A DNA stretch of 64,000 nucleotides from Lysobacter sp. HDW10 (GTDB lineage: Bacteria; Pseudomonadota; Gammaproteobacteria; Xanthomonadales; Xanthomonadaceae). The stretch covers positions 248,001 to 312,000 of the forward strand of contig NZ_CP049864.1 of assembly GCF_011300685.1 (NCBI RefSeq), written 5' to 3'. The notes beneath the pieces are model-generated. The model was given only the letters and a program-made list of their open reading frames with translations, had not been told where the DNA came from and did not search any database. Position 1 is the first letter of the stretch. Each line of letters starts with the position of its first letter. Shown here piece by piece: positions 17,922-26,679 of this stretch. A program made the position numbers and the translations under genes.

Positions 17922-18055
17922 TCTACGGAGAAACAGAGCTCAACGATGCGCCTGAAGTACAGCACGTTTTTTGGAAAGAAGATTTGCACTCGTGCACTGA
18001 CAGGGCACGAAGCCATTTTTGAAGTTCTTCAAGAGACAGTGTAGCACCTGAAGAG

Positions 18056-18076
18056 TGATTCGGACTTTTCCTATAT
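18056..18076 (+). promoter_or_regulatory. Shared upstream motif, copy 2
   Basis: Second copy of TGATTCGGACTTYTCCTAYA, ending about 85 bases before the precursor start at 18162, a distance similar to copy 1 (about 105). The TTTTCCTATAT end could overlap a -10 element. No known regulator is named here because I cannot match it with certainty. Confidence 0.5.
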
Positions 18077-18161
18077 GATCCAAAATTCTCGTCAGGTAAC
18101 ATTTTTCTACCGACAACACCACCGAACTATCGGAACGCCAAAATCATATTGGGAGGTTTTA

Positions 18162-18461
18162 ATGAGAATGACTTCAGCAATAGAAACAGCGCGTGTCAGC
18201 GGCGGAATACAAGCTGGGCCGAATAGTCGGACAAACCATGTCGCTTACAATCAGTGTACGTTTGACGCGTTCTCGAGCACGGTAATCTCTGCAGGTGTCG
18301 CAGGCTTTGTTGGCGGAGCCATTTTCGGCCCAGGAGCGGTGATCGGTGGCGTCGCTGGAATAATGGGCGGCTACGCTGGCCAATCAGCGGCGTGTTTGCT
18401 AGACATGGCGACGGGCCCCGATTCAAGTGATGAATATTCGACCCCATCACCGGCAAGATAG
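18162..18461 (+). CDS. Putative microcin/bacteriocin precursor, Gly-rich, two cysteines
   Basis: A 99-residue precursor. GGGAGG five bases before the ATG at 18162 is an excellent ribosome binding site and decides this start over the longer frame from 18075. The 15-residue leader MRMTSAIETARVSGG ends in Gly-Gly with Val at -4 and Glu at -8. The 84-residue mature part has a polar start with one Cys (YNQC), a long Gly/Ala-rich hydrophobic core (VAGFVGGAIFGPGAVIGGV), a second Cys (SAAC) and an acidic, Pro/Ser-rich tail. A disulfide is possible. The following 56-residue membrane protein may give immunity. Function is inferred from leader, composition and the nearby exporter. Confidence 0.7.
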   Translation: MRMTSAIETARVSGGIQAGPNSRTNHVAYNQCTFDAFSSTVISAGVAGFVGGAIFGPGAVIGGVAGIMGGYAGQSAACLLDMATGPDSSDEYSTPSPAR

Positions 18462-18485
18462 CCGCTGGTTGTTCTGGAGCGAACT

Positions 18486-18656
18486 TTGAAAATTTTCTTG
18501 TCTGTCTTTTTCGTAATGATCGGGGTGAAGATCACACTTGATCTATTCCGATTCGGTCATGTGAATATTGCCGAGAGCGGCTACGTTGTTCTTGCCTGTG
18601 CAATTTCTTCTGCCGTAGTTGCCTACTTTCTACGCAGAAGAAGCAGTGCAAAGTGA
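18486..18656 (+). CDS. Small two-helix membrane protein, candidate immunity protein
   Basis: A 56-residue frame starting at TTG 18486, preceded by GGAG at six bases; an ATG at 18516 would give 46 residues. It has two hydrophobic segments (IFLSVFFVMIGVKI and YVVLACAISSAVVAYFL) and ends RRRSSAK, the same plan as the proteins at 17265 and 22408. It begins 24 bases after the precursor stop, so an immunity role for that precursor is the simplest reading. Confidence 0.5.
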   Translation: MKIFLSVFFVMIGVKITLDLFRFGHVNIAESGYVVLACAISSAVVAYFLRRRSSAK

Positions 18657-18951
18657 CGAAACGTTCATTCGAATAGAGTACCCAAGCGCGCATAAGTTTT
18701 ATTCATCGCGTGTGGTCGTTTAATAGCAAAGCAATCACTAGGCGTGTCCGAATCCGAAGATTTATCCCGTGCAAGGCGTGAAATTTAGATCTCCCGCGGG
18801 GTTGCAACAAGTGGTCATAGCTTGGTGCCAGAGTGGCATCGGACCTATACAGGACGCGCGTGTTTTTTTAATGTTCAGATTTTTCCGATACCGAATTACA
18901 TGCGCACCCGATAGCTTTCTCTTTTTCTTGGAACGTTCGGTATTCTTATAG

Positions 18952-20214
18952 ATGACTTCCGCCCTGTTTCGACAAGAAGCCCTTGACGCCAAGAAAGGCG
19001 GTTGGCTTGGACGCATATCACTCGCGCAACCTATGCCGCTGTGGGTGATGACTTCAATCGCAGTGATTGGCGCAGTGTCGATTCTCTTGTTTCTCTTCGT
19101 CGGCAGCTACAGTCGTCGCTCGACAGTGATCGGGCAGTTGGTGCCTACGCGGGGCGTCTCCATCATCCTGGCGCCTGCAACCGGCGTCTTATCGCAGATG
19201 GACACGATGGAAGGCCGACACGTCGACAAGGGTCAGGCTCTTGCTGTCGTCACCATGCCACGCGCAACTGTAGAAGACGGCGACACACTATCGGCCCTGC
19301 ACACACAGTTGGCACGTCGCACGCAAGGTTTGGAAGGCAACCGCGATGCGCAGGCTCAACTTTTGACCACGCAGGCGTCAAGCTTCAGTGCCCAACTGGC
19401 GACCGCGCGTACCGAACTGAAACAACTCGAAGGTGAGATCTCAACGCGCAAAGAGCAAGTCCGAATAGCGAAAGAAACACTCGGTCGCTTTCGTCAGCTA
19501 CGTCAAGACAACTATGTAAGCGAGCTGCAAATGAAGCAGCAAGAGGCCGCATATTTGCAGTCGGTCGGTGAAATGCAGATTCTCGAACGTCAGGCCACAT
19601 CCGCACGCCGAGGTGTTCTGCAACTGCAACAAAGCCTTCAGGAACTTCCGGCCCAACGTATGGCATCGGATGCCGGCTTCCAACGTGATCTGGCCACCCT
19701 CGCTCAGGAATCACTTGAGGTCAGTGCGCGCGGTGCATTGGCCATCAATGCGCCGATCAAAGGAACGATTTCAAACATCCTCGCCAAACCCGGTCAGGCG
19801 GTGCAACTCGGACAGCCGTTGTTGAGTGTGTTGCCCGCCGATGCGCAACTCGAAGCAGAGCTATTAGTGCCGAGTCGCGCAGTCGGTTTCATCGAACCCG
19901 GCGATAAGGTCTTGCTTCGATACCAAGCCTTTCCGTATCAGAAGTTCGGACACCACATCGGGCGCGTTGCACGTATCAGCCGGAGTGCTTTGAGTCCGGC
20001 GGAATTGCAATCAATCTCCGGTCTCTCTGGCAACAGTGAGCCGCTGTACCGCGTGACGGTGCGCTTGGCGCGTCAAGCCGTCACGGCCTACGGCAGGCCC
20101 GAAGCGTTGCGTCCGGGCATGTTGCTGGAGGCCGATATTTTAGGAGAGCGTCGAAGTTTGATTGAGTGGATATTCGAACCACTGTATTCAGTTGCCGGAA
20201 GAACACTCAATTGA
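18952..20214 (+). CDS. HlyD-family periplasmic adaptor of a peptide export system (CvaA-like)
   Basis: A 420-residue membrane-fusion protein. After a cytoplasmic N-terminus of about 30 residues comes one membrane helix (about residues 32-54), a lipoyl/barrel-sandwich half (ILAPATGVLSQMDTMEGRHVDKGQ), a long coiled-coil hairpin (about residues 115-250), the second lipoyl half (INAPIKGTISNILAKPGQAV) and a beta-barrel. It would link the inner-membrane ABC exporter to a TolC-type channel encoded elsewhere. The stop overlaps the next start by 4 bases (TTGA), showing tight coupling. The 295 bases upstream (18657-18951) hold no gene I can support and should contain its promoter. Confidence 0.88.
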   Translation: MTSALFRQEALDAKKGGWLGRISLAQPMPLWVMTSIAVIGAVSILLFLFVGSYSRRSTVIGQLVPTRGVSIILAPATGVLSQMDTMEGRHVDKGQALAVVTMPRATVEDGDTLSALHTQLARRTQGLEGNRDAQAQLLTTQASSFSAQLATARTELKQLEGEISTRKEQVRIAKETLGRFRQLRQDNYVSELQMKQQEAAYLQSVGEMQILERQATSARRGVLQLQQSLQELPAQRMASDAGFQRDLATLAQESLEVSARGALAINAPIKGTISNILAKPGQAVQLGQPLLSVLPADAQLEAELLVPSRAVGFIEPGDKVLLRYQAFPYQKFGHHIGRVARISRSALSPAELQSISGLSGNSEPLYRVTVRLARQAVTAYGRPEALRPGMLLEADILGERRSLIEWIFEPLYSVAGRTLN

Positions 20215-22304
20215 AAACGATTCTTCAATCCGAAGCCGCCGAGTGCGGCCTAGCGTCACTGGCTATGGTGGCATCTGCGCATGGCAATGCAGTGACATTG
20301 GCCGAAGTGCGTCGTCGCTTCCCGCTTTCGCTTAAGGGCGCCAAGCTCAATCAGCTCATCCAGATCGCACAACAGCTTGGTATGCAAACGCGCGCCTTGC
20401 GTTTGGATATGGATGATTTGGGCAAGCTGAAGCTCCCGTGCATCTTGCACTGGGACTTGAACCATTTCGTCGTGTTGTCGAAGGTGTCACGTGGCAAAGC
20501 GACGATCCACGATCCGGCGTTCGGCAAGCGTGAGATGGCATTCACGGAAGTTTCGGAACATTTCACCGGTGTGGCGCTGGAGCTGACGCCGGGCAAGAAC
20601 TTCATCCAGAAGAAAGCCGCGCCTGGCATTACATTGCGACAACTTACCGGTCACGTCACGGGTGCACGAAGGGCATTGACGCAGATTCTGTTGTTGTCGA
20701 TCGCGCTTCAAGTATTTGTGGTGCTTGCGCCGTTCTTCATGCAATGGGTGGTGGATCAGGTTCTAGTATCGGCCGACCGCGATTTGCTGACCGTGTTGGG
20801 CCTCGGCTTCGGATTGGCCTTATTGCTGCAGATTGCCATTGGTGTTTTGCGCGGATGGTCTGTGGTGTATCTGTCATCACGCCTCGGCATTCAGTGGATG
20901 GACAACGTCTTTGCACACGTCCTGCGTCTACCGCTCGACTTTTTCGAGAAGCGCAACCTCGGTGACATCACCTCGCGAATGTCGTCGGTACAGGCCATTC
21001 AACGCACGCTGACAACGAGTTTTGTCGAAGGTTTGATTGACGGACTGATGGCGATCGTGACCCTCGTTTTGATGGTGGTCTACAGCTGGAAATTGGCCTT
21101 GGTGACTTTCGCGGCAGTCGCGTTGTACTTTGGCATTCGATTGCTTTCTTTCCGACCGTTACGCGATGGCACCGAGCGCCAGTTGGTAGCTGGTGCACGA
21201 CAACAAACACATTTACTGGAATCACTGCGCGGTATTCAAAGCCTCAAGGTCGCCGGCGCCGAACCGCTGCGACGCTCGACCTACGACAACTTGATGGTCG
21301 ATACCGTGAACCAGGATGTTCGACTGGCGCAGATGGGACTGGGGTTCAGCGGCGCAAGTCAGATGGTGTTCGGCATCGAGCGCATCGCGGTCATCTGGAT
21401 TGGCGCTTTGCTTGCGATGTCGAATGTGTTTTCGGTCGGGATGCTGATCGCCTATCTCGCCTACAAAGATCAGTTTGCAGCGCGTATGTCTGCGTTGATC
21501 GACAAGTTCATCGAGTTCCGCATGTTGCGCTTGCACGGCGAGCGCTTGGCCGACATTGTGCTCACGCCGCCTGAGCACGCGATGGACACCGATATACAGG
21601 CACCCCCGTCGACCTGTCGGATCGAAGTGGAGGGTTTGGGCTTTCGCTATGCCAGCGGCGAACCTTGGGTGTTGAAAGAGTGCAGCTTCGTCATTGAGCC
21701 GGGGCAATCGGTGGCATTTGTCGGTGCATCGGGCTGCGGCAAAACAACACTCGTGAAATTGCTCTTGGGCCTTCTTGAGCCGACGGAAGGTGTCATTCGC
21801 GTCGGAGGCGAAGACTTGCGCAAGCTCGGGCCGCGCACGGTGCGGCAGATTGTGGGTGCCGTGATGCAGGATGATCAGTTGTTCAACGGCAGCATCGCCG
21901 ACAACATCAGCTTCTTCGATCCGGATGTGGACCAAGTGCGTATCGAACACGCTGCGACAATGGCCGCCGTGCACGCCGAAATCGTCGCCATGCCGATGGC
22001 GTACCACAGCTTGATCGGTGATATGGGCAGCAGCTTGTCAGGTGGCCAAAAGCAAAGGGTGATCTTGGCCCGTGCGCTGTATCGTCAACCGAAAATCCTG
22101 TTTCTGGATGAAGCCACTAGCCACTTGGATGTGCAGAACGAACATTGGGTGAACGCAGCGGTGAAGCAACTCGATGTGACGCGTGTCATTGTTGCGCATC
22201 GCCCCGAGACCATTGCCAGTGCTGATCGAGTGCTGGTCATGCATGGCGGAAAGATTGTGCAAGAGGTTGCGCCTGCGAAGGGCGCGCAGCAAGAGGCTGC
22301 GTGA
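20211..22304 (+). CDS. C39-peptidase-containing ABC exporter for double-glycine peptides (CvaB-like)
   Basis: A 697-residue three-domain protein. The N-terminal C39 peptidase has a full triad: Cys12 (ECGLASLAM), His85 (LNHFVVL) and Asp101 (HDPAFGK), so it should cleave after Gly-Gly. A six-helix membrane domain (about residues 150-430) follows, then an ABC domain with Walker A GASGCGKTT near residue 505, signature LSGGQKQR near 609, Walker B KILFLDEAT near 632 and the H-loop VIVAHRPE. I chose TTG at 20211 because it overlaps the adaptor stop and begins right at the C39 fold; a GTG at 20166 is the alternative. It would trim and export the precursors at 16801, 17034, 18162 and perhaps 58242. 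Confidence 0.9.
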   Translation: MKTILQSEAAECGLASLAMVASAHGNAVTLAEVRRRFPLSLKGAKLNQLIQIAQQLGMQTRALRLDMDDLGKLKLPCILHWDLNHFVVLSKVSRGKATIHDPAFGKREMAFTEVSEHFTGVALELTPGKNFIQKKAAPGITLRQLTGHVTGARRALTQILLLSIALQVFVVLAPFFMQWVVDQVLVSADRDLLTVLGLGFGLALLLQIAIGVLRGWSVVYLSSRLGIQWMDNVFAHVLRLPLDFFEKRNLGDITSRMSSVQAIQRTLTTSFVEGLIDGLMAIVTLVLMVVYSWKLALVTFAAVALYFGIRLLSFRPLRDGTERQLVAGARQQTHLLESLRGIQSLKVAGAEPLRRSTYDNLMVDTVNQDVRLAQMGLGFSGASQMVFGIERIAVIWIGALLAMSNVFSVGMLIAYLAYKDQFAARMSALIDKFIEFRMLRLHGERLADIVLTPPEHAMDTDIQAPPSTCRIEVEGLGFRYASGEPWVLKECSFVIEPGQSVAFVGASGCGKTTLVKLLLGLLEPTEGVIRVGGEDLRKLGPRTVRQIVGAVMQDDQLFNGSIADNISFFDPDVDQVRIEHAATMAAVHAEIVAMPMAYHSLIGDMGSSLSGGQKQRVILARALYRQPKILFLDEATSHLDVQNEHWVNAAVKQLDVTRVIVAHRPETIASADRVLVMHGGKIVQEVAPAKGAQQEAA

Positions 22305-22407
22305 ATGCGTCTTCAACCCACCTCAGTTCGTCTTTCGACGATGCGATAGCCGACGCCTGTTTGCCGCATCAATTAGCACCTAAATCAATGATTTGAGGAT
22401 CGCACTC

Positions 22408-22596
22408 ATGAATAGCAGCGTAAAGTTCGGTCTTTTCGGTTTGGTTGCAACAGCAGTGACTATTCTTGTACTTCGCATATTCGCAACAGACGATTCCGGG
22501 CTATATGTCGCTGGAACGGCGATCGCCTGGTATGCGACCGGACTTTGCTTCATAAGACGCCCATCAAAAGAGCGTCTCTCGCCGCTGAGAGAATAA
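22408..22596 (+). CDS. Small two-helix membrane protein, candidate immunity protein
   Basis: A 62-residue protein with GAGGA about nine bases before its ATG. Two hydrophobic segments (FGLFGLVATAVTILVLRIF and VAGTAIAWYATGLCFI) flank a short acidic loop, and the tail is basic (RRPSKERLSPLRE). It lies about 100 bases after the exporter gene and shares the plan of the proteins at 17265 and 18486. No precursor is adjacent, so it may protect against one of the island peptides or against a foreign one. Confidence 0.52.
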   Translation: MNSSVKFGLFGLVATAVTILVLRIFATDDSGLYVAGTAIAWYATGLCFIRRPSKERLSPLRE

Positions 22597-22770
22597 AGAG
22601 TCGCAATCAACACATGGCCGAGGTTTTTCATATTTCCCGGAATTGAGCCTATTCGCACGTGTAACGGCAAGCCGCACTTCATCAACAGCACAACGCTAGG
22701 CTGCCCTATGACGCGGGACGTACCCGCTATCTCGGTTTACGCGCTTGACGCGTAAGACGCCAAGCGGACG

Positions 22771-23628
22771 TTATAACTCGCTGCCCTTCATCGATACGAC
22801 AGCACTCGGCTGCAATATTGGACCGCAACCGATCGCTTTTGAAAAGAGATCCACTGGGTTCACGCCCGCCACGTACTCAGCTTGCCAATTCGCGCGTGAT
22901 TGATGTGCGTCGACAAAACCAAGTGCGTAATAGCCCGCCAAATATTTAATGTCTTCTTCAACGTATTGAAGTTCGTTCTTTCGGAAACGCACGTAACGTG
23001 CTTCATCCAAGTGATTCACCTTTGCCATGTAGAATTCTGCCGGCCACTCAATGCTACTTTCCCAAGCGGCCCTGCCCTTCTCTAGATCATTTAGCGCGGC
23101 GTATGTTTCACGAAGTTGTTGGCACTGTGTGGTTCTTCCAGTGGCGCGATCCAAAACTGCGCGATAGAACGCGTTCATCTTGTCCACGCTTCGAGTGTGC
23201 CTCGTTTGCTCAGCTGCCGATAGATAGGTAACAGCGTCCATTCTCACTTTTAGCGACGTCGCCTTTCCTATCTGCACCATCAAATGGAATGCTTCGTGAC
23301 TTGCAACCAGTGCTCGCTGTTCTTTGCCATCAACCAACAGCGCTTTAGATGGAACGAAAATGGAAGCCACGCCGCACGAGTCAAAGAACTGTATTTCTGA
23401 TCCATCCGGTCCTTTCTGAGATTTCGCCACGTCCTCGCAGCTCGAATTTCGCGGTAAGCGTCCAAAAAAAACTTGCGTGAAAGAGCCCTGTGGACCGGGT
23501 GTCCAGACCAGCGTATTCAATTCGACCTTGTGCGCTGAATCCCCTTCACAACCGGCGAACATACACATCAAAAGAATTCCGATGACTTTGCACCGGAATC
23601 CTTTAATTATGAGCAAGTCAAATGACAA
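22771..23628 (-). CDS. Lipoprotein with HExxH zinc-metallopeptidase motif, unknown family
   Basis: About 285 residues from a TTG start at 23628; another TTG at 23616 is possible. The N-terminus is a lipoprotein signal (VIGILLMCMFAGC) with the lipobox Cys near residue 27. ASHEAFHLMVQIG near residue 113 is an HExxH zinc-site motif, and Glu residues in WESSIEWPAEFYM could supply a third ligand. I do not recognise the family. It may be a surface or periplasmic peptidase. It borders the peptide-export island and converges on it, but a functional link is only positional. Just downstream is a dyad TTACGCG-cttga-CGCGTAA (22737-22755) without a T-run. Confidence 0.55.
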   Translation of the reverse strand: MSFDLLIIKGFRCKVIGILLMCMFAGCEGDSAHKVELNTLVWTPGPQGSFTQVFFGRLPRNSSCEDVAKSQKGPDGSEIQFFDSCGVASIFVPSKALLVDGKEQRALVASHEAFHLMVQIGKATSLKVRMDAVTYLSAAEQTRHTRSVDKMNAFYRAVLDRATGRTTQCQQLRETYAALNDLEKGRAAWESSIEWPAEFYMAKVNHLDEARYVRFRKNELQYVEEDIKYLAGYYALGFVDAHQSRANWQAEYVAGVNPVDLFSKAIGCGPILQPSAVVSMKGSEL

Positions 23629-23821
23629 GCAGAATTACTTCGTTTGCGCGGTAGACGTCACGGTAGACGGGACATCCGAAAAGTTCGCCAACAGAAATCT
23701 GACGCATTTCTATCTCGCTTTTGGCAATTGATCTCGCTGAGGCATTGCTTTTTCGAATGCCTAAGCAAGATTAGATGCAGCATCGATACGCTGGCAACCC
23801 AGAGATTGGCATGAGCCGCCC

Positions 23822-26548
23822 TTAAGCCAACTGCCCGTGGCAATGCTTGAACTTCTTCCCGCTGCCACACGGGCAAGGATCATTACGGCCGACATTCGCG
23901 TACATCGGATCGAGCTCAGTTGAACCATCGGCGTTGACTTGCGCCTCGCCGTAAGCGCCCATACCCGGATGTTGGAAGTTCATTTGGGCAGCTTGCGCAT
24001 CTGCATGGGCGCGTTCTGCCGCTTCCATTTCTGCGATTTCTTCTTCGCTACGAATGTGCAGGCGCGCCATCATGGCGATGACCTGGCGCTTGACGGTTTC
24101 GAGCATTTCAGAGAAGAGTTCGAAGGCTTCCTTCTTGTATTCGTCCTTCGGCTGCTTCTGTGCGTAGCCGCGCAAGTGAATACCTTGGCGCAAGTAGTCC
24201 ATGCGCGCGAGGTGTTCTTTCCAGTTTTGGTCGAGCACGTTCAACATCAAGTGCTTTTCGACCATGCGCATAGTTTCGCTGCCGATTTGTTGCTCGCGTG
24301 ATTCGAAGTGCGCATCAACCGCCTTTTGCACTTCCTCTTCAACGTCTTGCGACTCTGCCATGTCGCGACCTTCAATCCACTGCGTCAACGGCAGGTGGAC
24401 ATTCATTTCGCTGGCGAGCTCGGCTTCCAGGCCGCGCAGATCCCATTGATCAATGATGGATTCGTTGGGCACGTACTTGGCGACAAGGTCACCCACGACG
24501 TCTGCACGAATACCGTCGATGTTTTCTTTGACCGACTCAGCATCAAGCAACTCATCACGCTGGGTGTAAATCACCTTGCGCTGGTCATTGTTGACGTCAT
24601 CGAATTCGAGCAGGTTCTTACGAATGTCGAAGTTGTGCGATTCAACCTTGCGTTGCGCGTTGGCGATTTGCTTCGTCACCAAGGTGCTTTCGATGATGTC
24701 GTCTTCTTTCAGACCCATGCGCTGCATCATCTTTTGCACCCAATCGGCGGCAAAGATACGCATCAAGTTGTCTTCGAGCGACAAGTAGAAACGGGACGAA
24801 CCCGGGTCACCTTGACGGCCCGAACGACCACGCAACTGGTTATCGATACGGCGACTTTCATGGCGCTCGGTACCGAGGATGTGCAAACCGCCCGCGGCCT
24901 TCACTTCATCGTGGCGTACTTGCCAAGCCGACTTCAAGTTGGCGCGCTCTGCTTCGCCGACGGGTTCGCCGCCGCGCTCTGCTTCAAGCATCGCAATTTC
25001 AGATTCAAGCGAACCGCCCAACACGATGTCGGTACCGCGGCCTGCCATGTTGGTGGCGATCGTGACGGCACCTGGACGGCCGGCCTGCGCGACGATATGC
25101 GCTTCACGTTCGTGCTGTTTGGCGTTCAAGACTTCGTGCGGAATGCCTTCTTGTTTCAGGTAATCACTCAGCAGCTCGGACACTTCAATTGAGGTCGTAC
25201 CGACCAACACCGGCTGACCTTTATCGTGCGACGCCTTGATTTCTTTTGCCACGGCGCGGAACTTGCCATTGCGGTTCAAGAACACCAAGTCGGAATGATC
25301 TTTACGGACCATCGGGCGATGCGTCGGGATGACCACCACTTCCAAACCGTAGATGCTTTGGAATTCGAAGGCTTCCGTATCCGCCGTACCGGTCATACCC
25401 GAAAGCTTCTTGTACATGCGGAAAAGATTTTGGAAGGTGATGCTGGCGAGCGTTTGGTTCTCGCGTTGGATATCGACGCGTTCCTTCGCTTCAACGGCTT
25501 GATGCAAACCATCCGACCAGCGACGCCCCGGCAACGTACGACCGGTGAATTCGTCGACGATCACCACTTCGTTATCGCGCACGATGTAATCCACATCGCG
25601 TTGATAAATCGCATGCGCACGCATGGCTGCATTCAAGTGGTGAACCACGTGAATGTTTTGCGGTGCGTACAAACTTTCGTCTTCACCGATGATGCCGGCG
25701 CGACGCAACAAGTCTTCAGCGTGCTCTTGCCCTTGTTCGGACATATGCACTTGTTTTTGCTTTTCATCAACCCAGAAGTCGCCTTCGCTGTCTTCTTTGT
25801 CTTGGCGCACCAAATTCGGCACCAACGCATCAACGCGTGAGTACAGCTCAGGGGATTCTTCGGTCGGCCCGGAAATAATGAGCGGCGTACGCGCTTCGTC
25901 GATCAAGATCGAGTCAACTTCGTCGATGATCGCGTAGTTCAAGGTACGTTGGAAACGGTCTTCCTTCGAGAGCGCCATGTTGTCGCGCAGATAATCGAAG
26001 CCGAATTCGTTGTTGGTGCCGTAGGTGATATCGGCGGCGTAGGCAGCGTGCTTGTCGCCATGATTCATGCCCGGATACACGACACCGACCGTCAGGCCGA
26101 GCCAGTTGTACAACTTGCCCATTTGCGCGGCGTCGCGGCGTGCCAAGTAGTCGTTCACCGTAATGACGTGAACACCTTTGCCTTCGAGTGCGTTGAGATA
26201 GACCGGCAAGGTGGCGACCAAGGTCTTACCTTCACCTGTACGCATTTCAGCGATCTTGCCCAAATGCAACACCATGCCACCGACGAGCTGGACGTCGTAG
26301 TGACGCATGCCCAACACACGTGTGCTGGCTTCACGGCAGGTTGCGAAGGCTTCCGGCAACACTTTGTCGAGCGATTCGCCATTGGCGATACGATCTTTGA
26401 ACTTCTGGGTTTGTGCCTTGAGTTCGTCGTCGCTCATCGCCTTCATGGCGTCTTCGTAAGCGTTGACCTTTTTGACAATGACGTTGAGCTGCTTGAGCAG
26501 GCGCTCATTACGGCTGCCGAAAACACTGGTGAGCAAACGGTTGATCAT
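23822..26548 (-). CDS. secA: Preprotein translocase ATPase SecA
   Basis: A 908-residue motor of the Sec pathway that pushes preproteins through SecYEG. The N-terminal ATPase has Walker A at residues 105-109 (GEGKT) and the [13 protein letters not shown] box; the preprotein cross-linking domain, second nucleotide-binding fold ([25 protein letters not shown]) and helical domains follow in normal order. The C-terminus carries the SecB- and zinc-binding SEC-C motif [14 protein letters not shown]. The length matches the family. It is preceded by the terminator of the upstream M23 gene, so it has its own promoter. Confidence 0.97.
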   Translation of the reverse strand: MINRLLTSVFGSRNERLLKQLNVIVKKVNAYEDAMKAMSDDELKAQTQKFKDRIANGESLDKVLPEAFATCREASTRVLGMRHYDVQLVGGMVLHLGKIAEMRTGEGKTLVATLPVYLNALEGKGVHVITVNDYLARRDAAQMGKLYNWLGLTVGVVYPGMNHGDKHAAYAADITYGTNNEFGFDYLRDNMALSKEDRFQRTLNYAIIDEVDSILIDEARTPLIISGPTEESPELYSRVDALVPNLVRQDKEDSEGDFWVDEKQKQVHMSEQGQEHAEDLLRRAGIIGEDESLYAPQNIHVVHHLNAAMRAHAIYQRDVDYIVRDNEVVIVDEFTGRTLPGRRWSDGLHQAVEAKERVDIQRENQTLASITFQNLFRMYKKLSGMTGTADTEAFEFQSIYGLEVVVIPTHRPMVRKDHSDLVFLNRNGKFRAVAKEIKASHDKGQPVLVGTTSIEVSELLSDYLKQEGIPHEVLNAKQHEREAHIVAQAGRPGAVTIATNMAGRGTDIVLGGSLESEIAMLEAERGGEPVGEAERANLKSAWQVRHDEVKAAGGLHILGTERHESRRIDNQLRGRSGRQGDPGSSRFYLSLEDNLMRIFAADWVQKMMQRMGLKEDDIIESTLVTKQIANAQRKVESHNFDIRKNLLEFDDVNNDQRKVIYTQRDELLDAESVKENIDGIRADVVGDLVAKYVPNESIIDQWDLRGLEAELASEMNVHLPLTQWIEGRDMAESQDVEEEVQKAVDAHFESREQQIGSETMRMVEKHLMLNVLDQNWKEHLARMDYLRQGIHLRGYAQKQPKDEYKKEAFELFSEMLETVKRQVIAMMARLHIRSEEEIAEMEAAERAHADAQAAQMNFQHPGMGAYGEAQVNADGSTELDPMYANVGRNDPCPCGSGKKFKHCHGQLA

Positions 26549-26585
26549 GAAATTGTTCTATTTCCTGAGGAATTTCGGGCCAATA

Positions 26586-26609
26586 AAAAAGGGCGCAATG
26601 CGCCCTTTC
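26586..26609 (-). terminator. Rho-independent terminator of the M23 peptidase transcript
   Basis: On the minus strand the stem GGGCGC-att-GCGCCC is flanked by AAA/TTT pairs and followed by a run of six T. It lies between the M23 gene and secA. Confidence 0.85.
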
Positions 26610-26679
26610 ATGGCTCACCTATTGTAGCTGGGGCCGCCGGTGCGTGTCCGCAAGGCCTGCAACCCCAGAACATTAAGCT

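Noticed and set aside
18741-18760. A third copy of the shared motif, on the minus strand
   Set aside because: The reverse strand reads GGATTCGGACACGCCTA, which matches the first nine bases and CCTA but with different spacing and no gene downstream in that direction.
18769-18951. A 60-codon plus-strand frame just before the HlyD adaptor
   Set aside because: There is no leader motif, no good ribosome binding site and no convincing composition. It is more likely promoter and leader sequence.
23609-23731. A 40-codon plus-strand frame starting MSKSNDKQNYFV
   Set aside because: It overlaps the start of the HExxH lipoprotein gene on the other strand, has no ribosome binding site and no recognisable feature. 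It cannot be excluded, but there is no support.
23740-23762. Hairpin AGGCATT…AATGCCT as secA terminator
   Set aside because: The stem is only seven base pairs and no T-run follows on the minus strand, so it does not meet the usual criteria.
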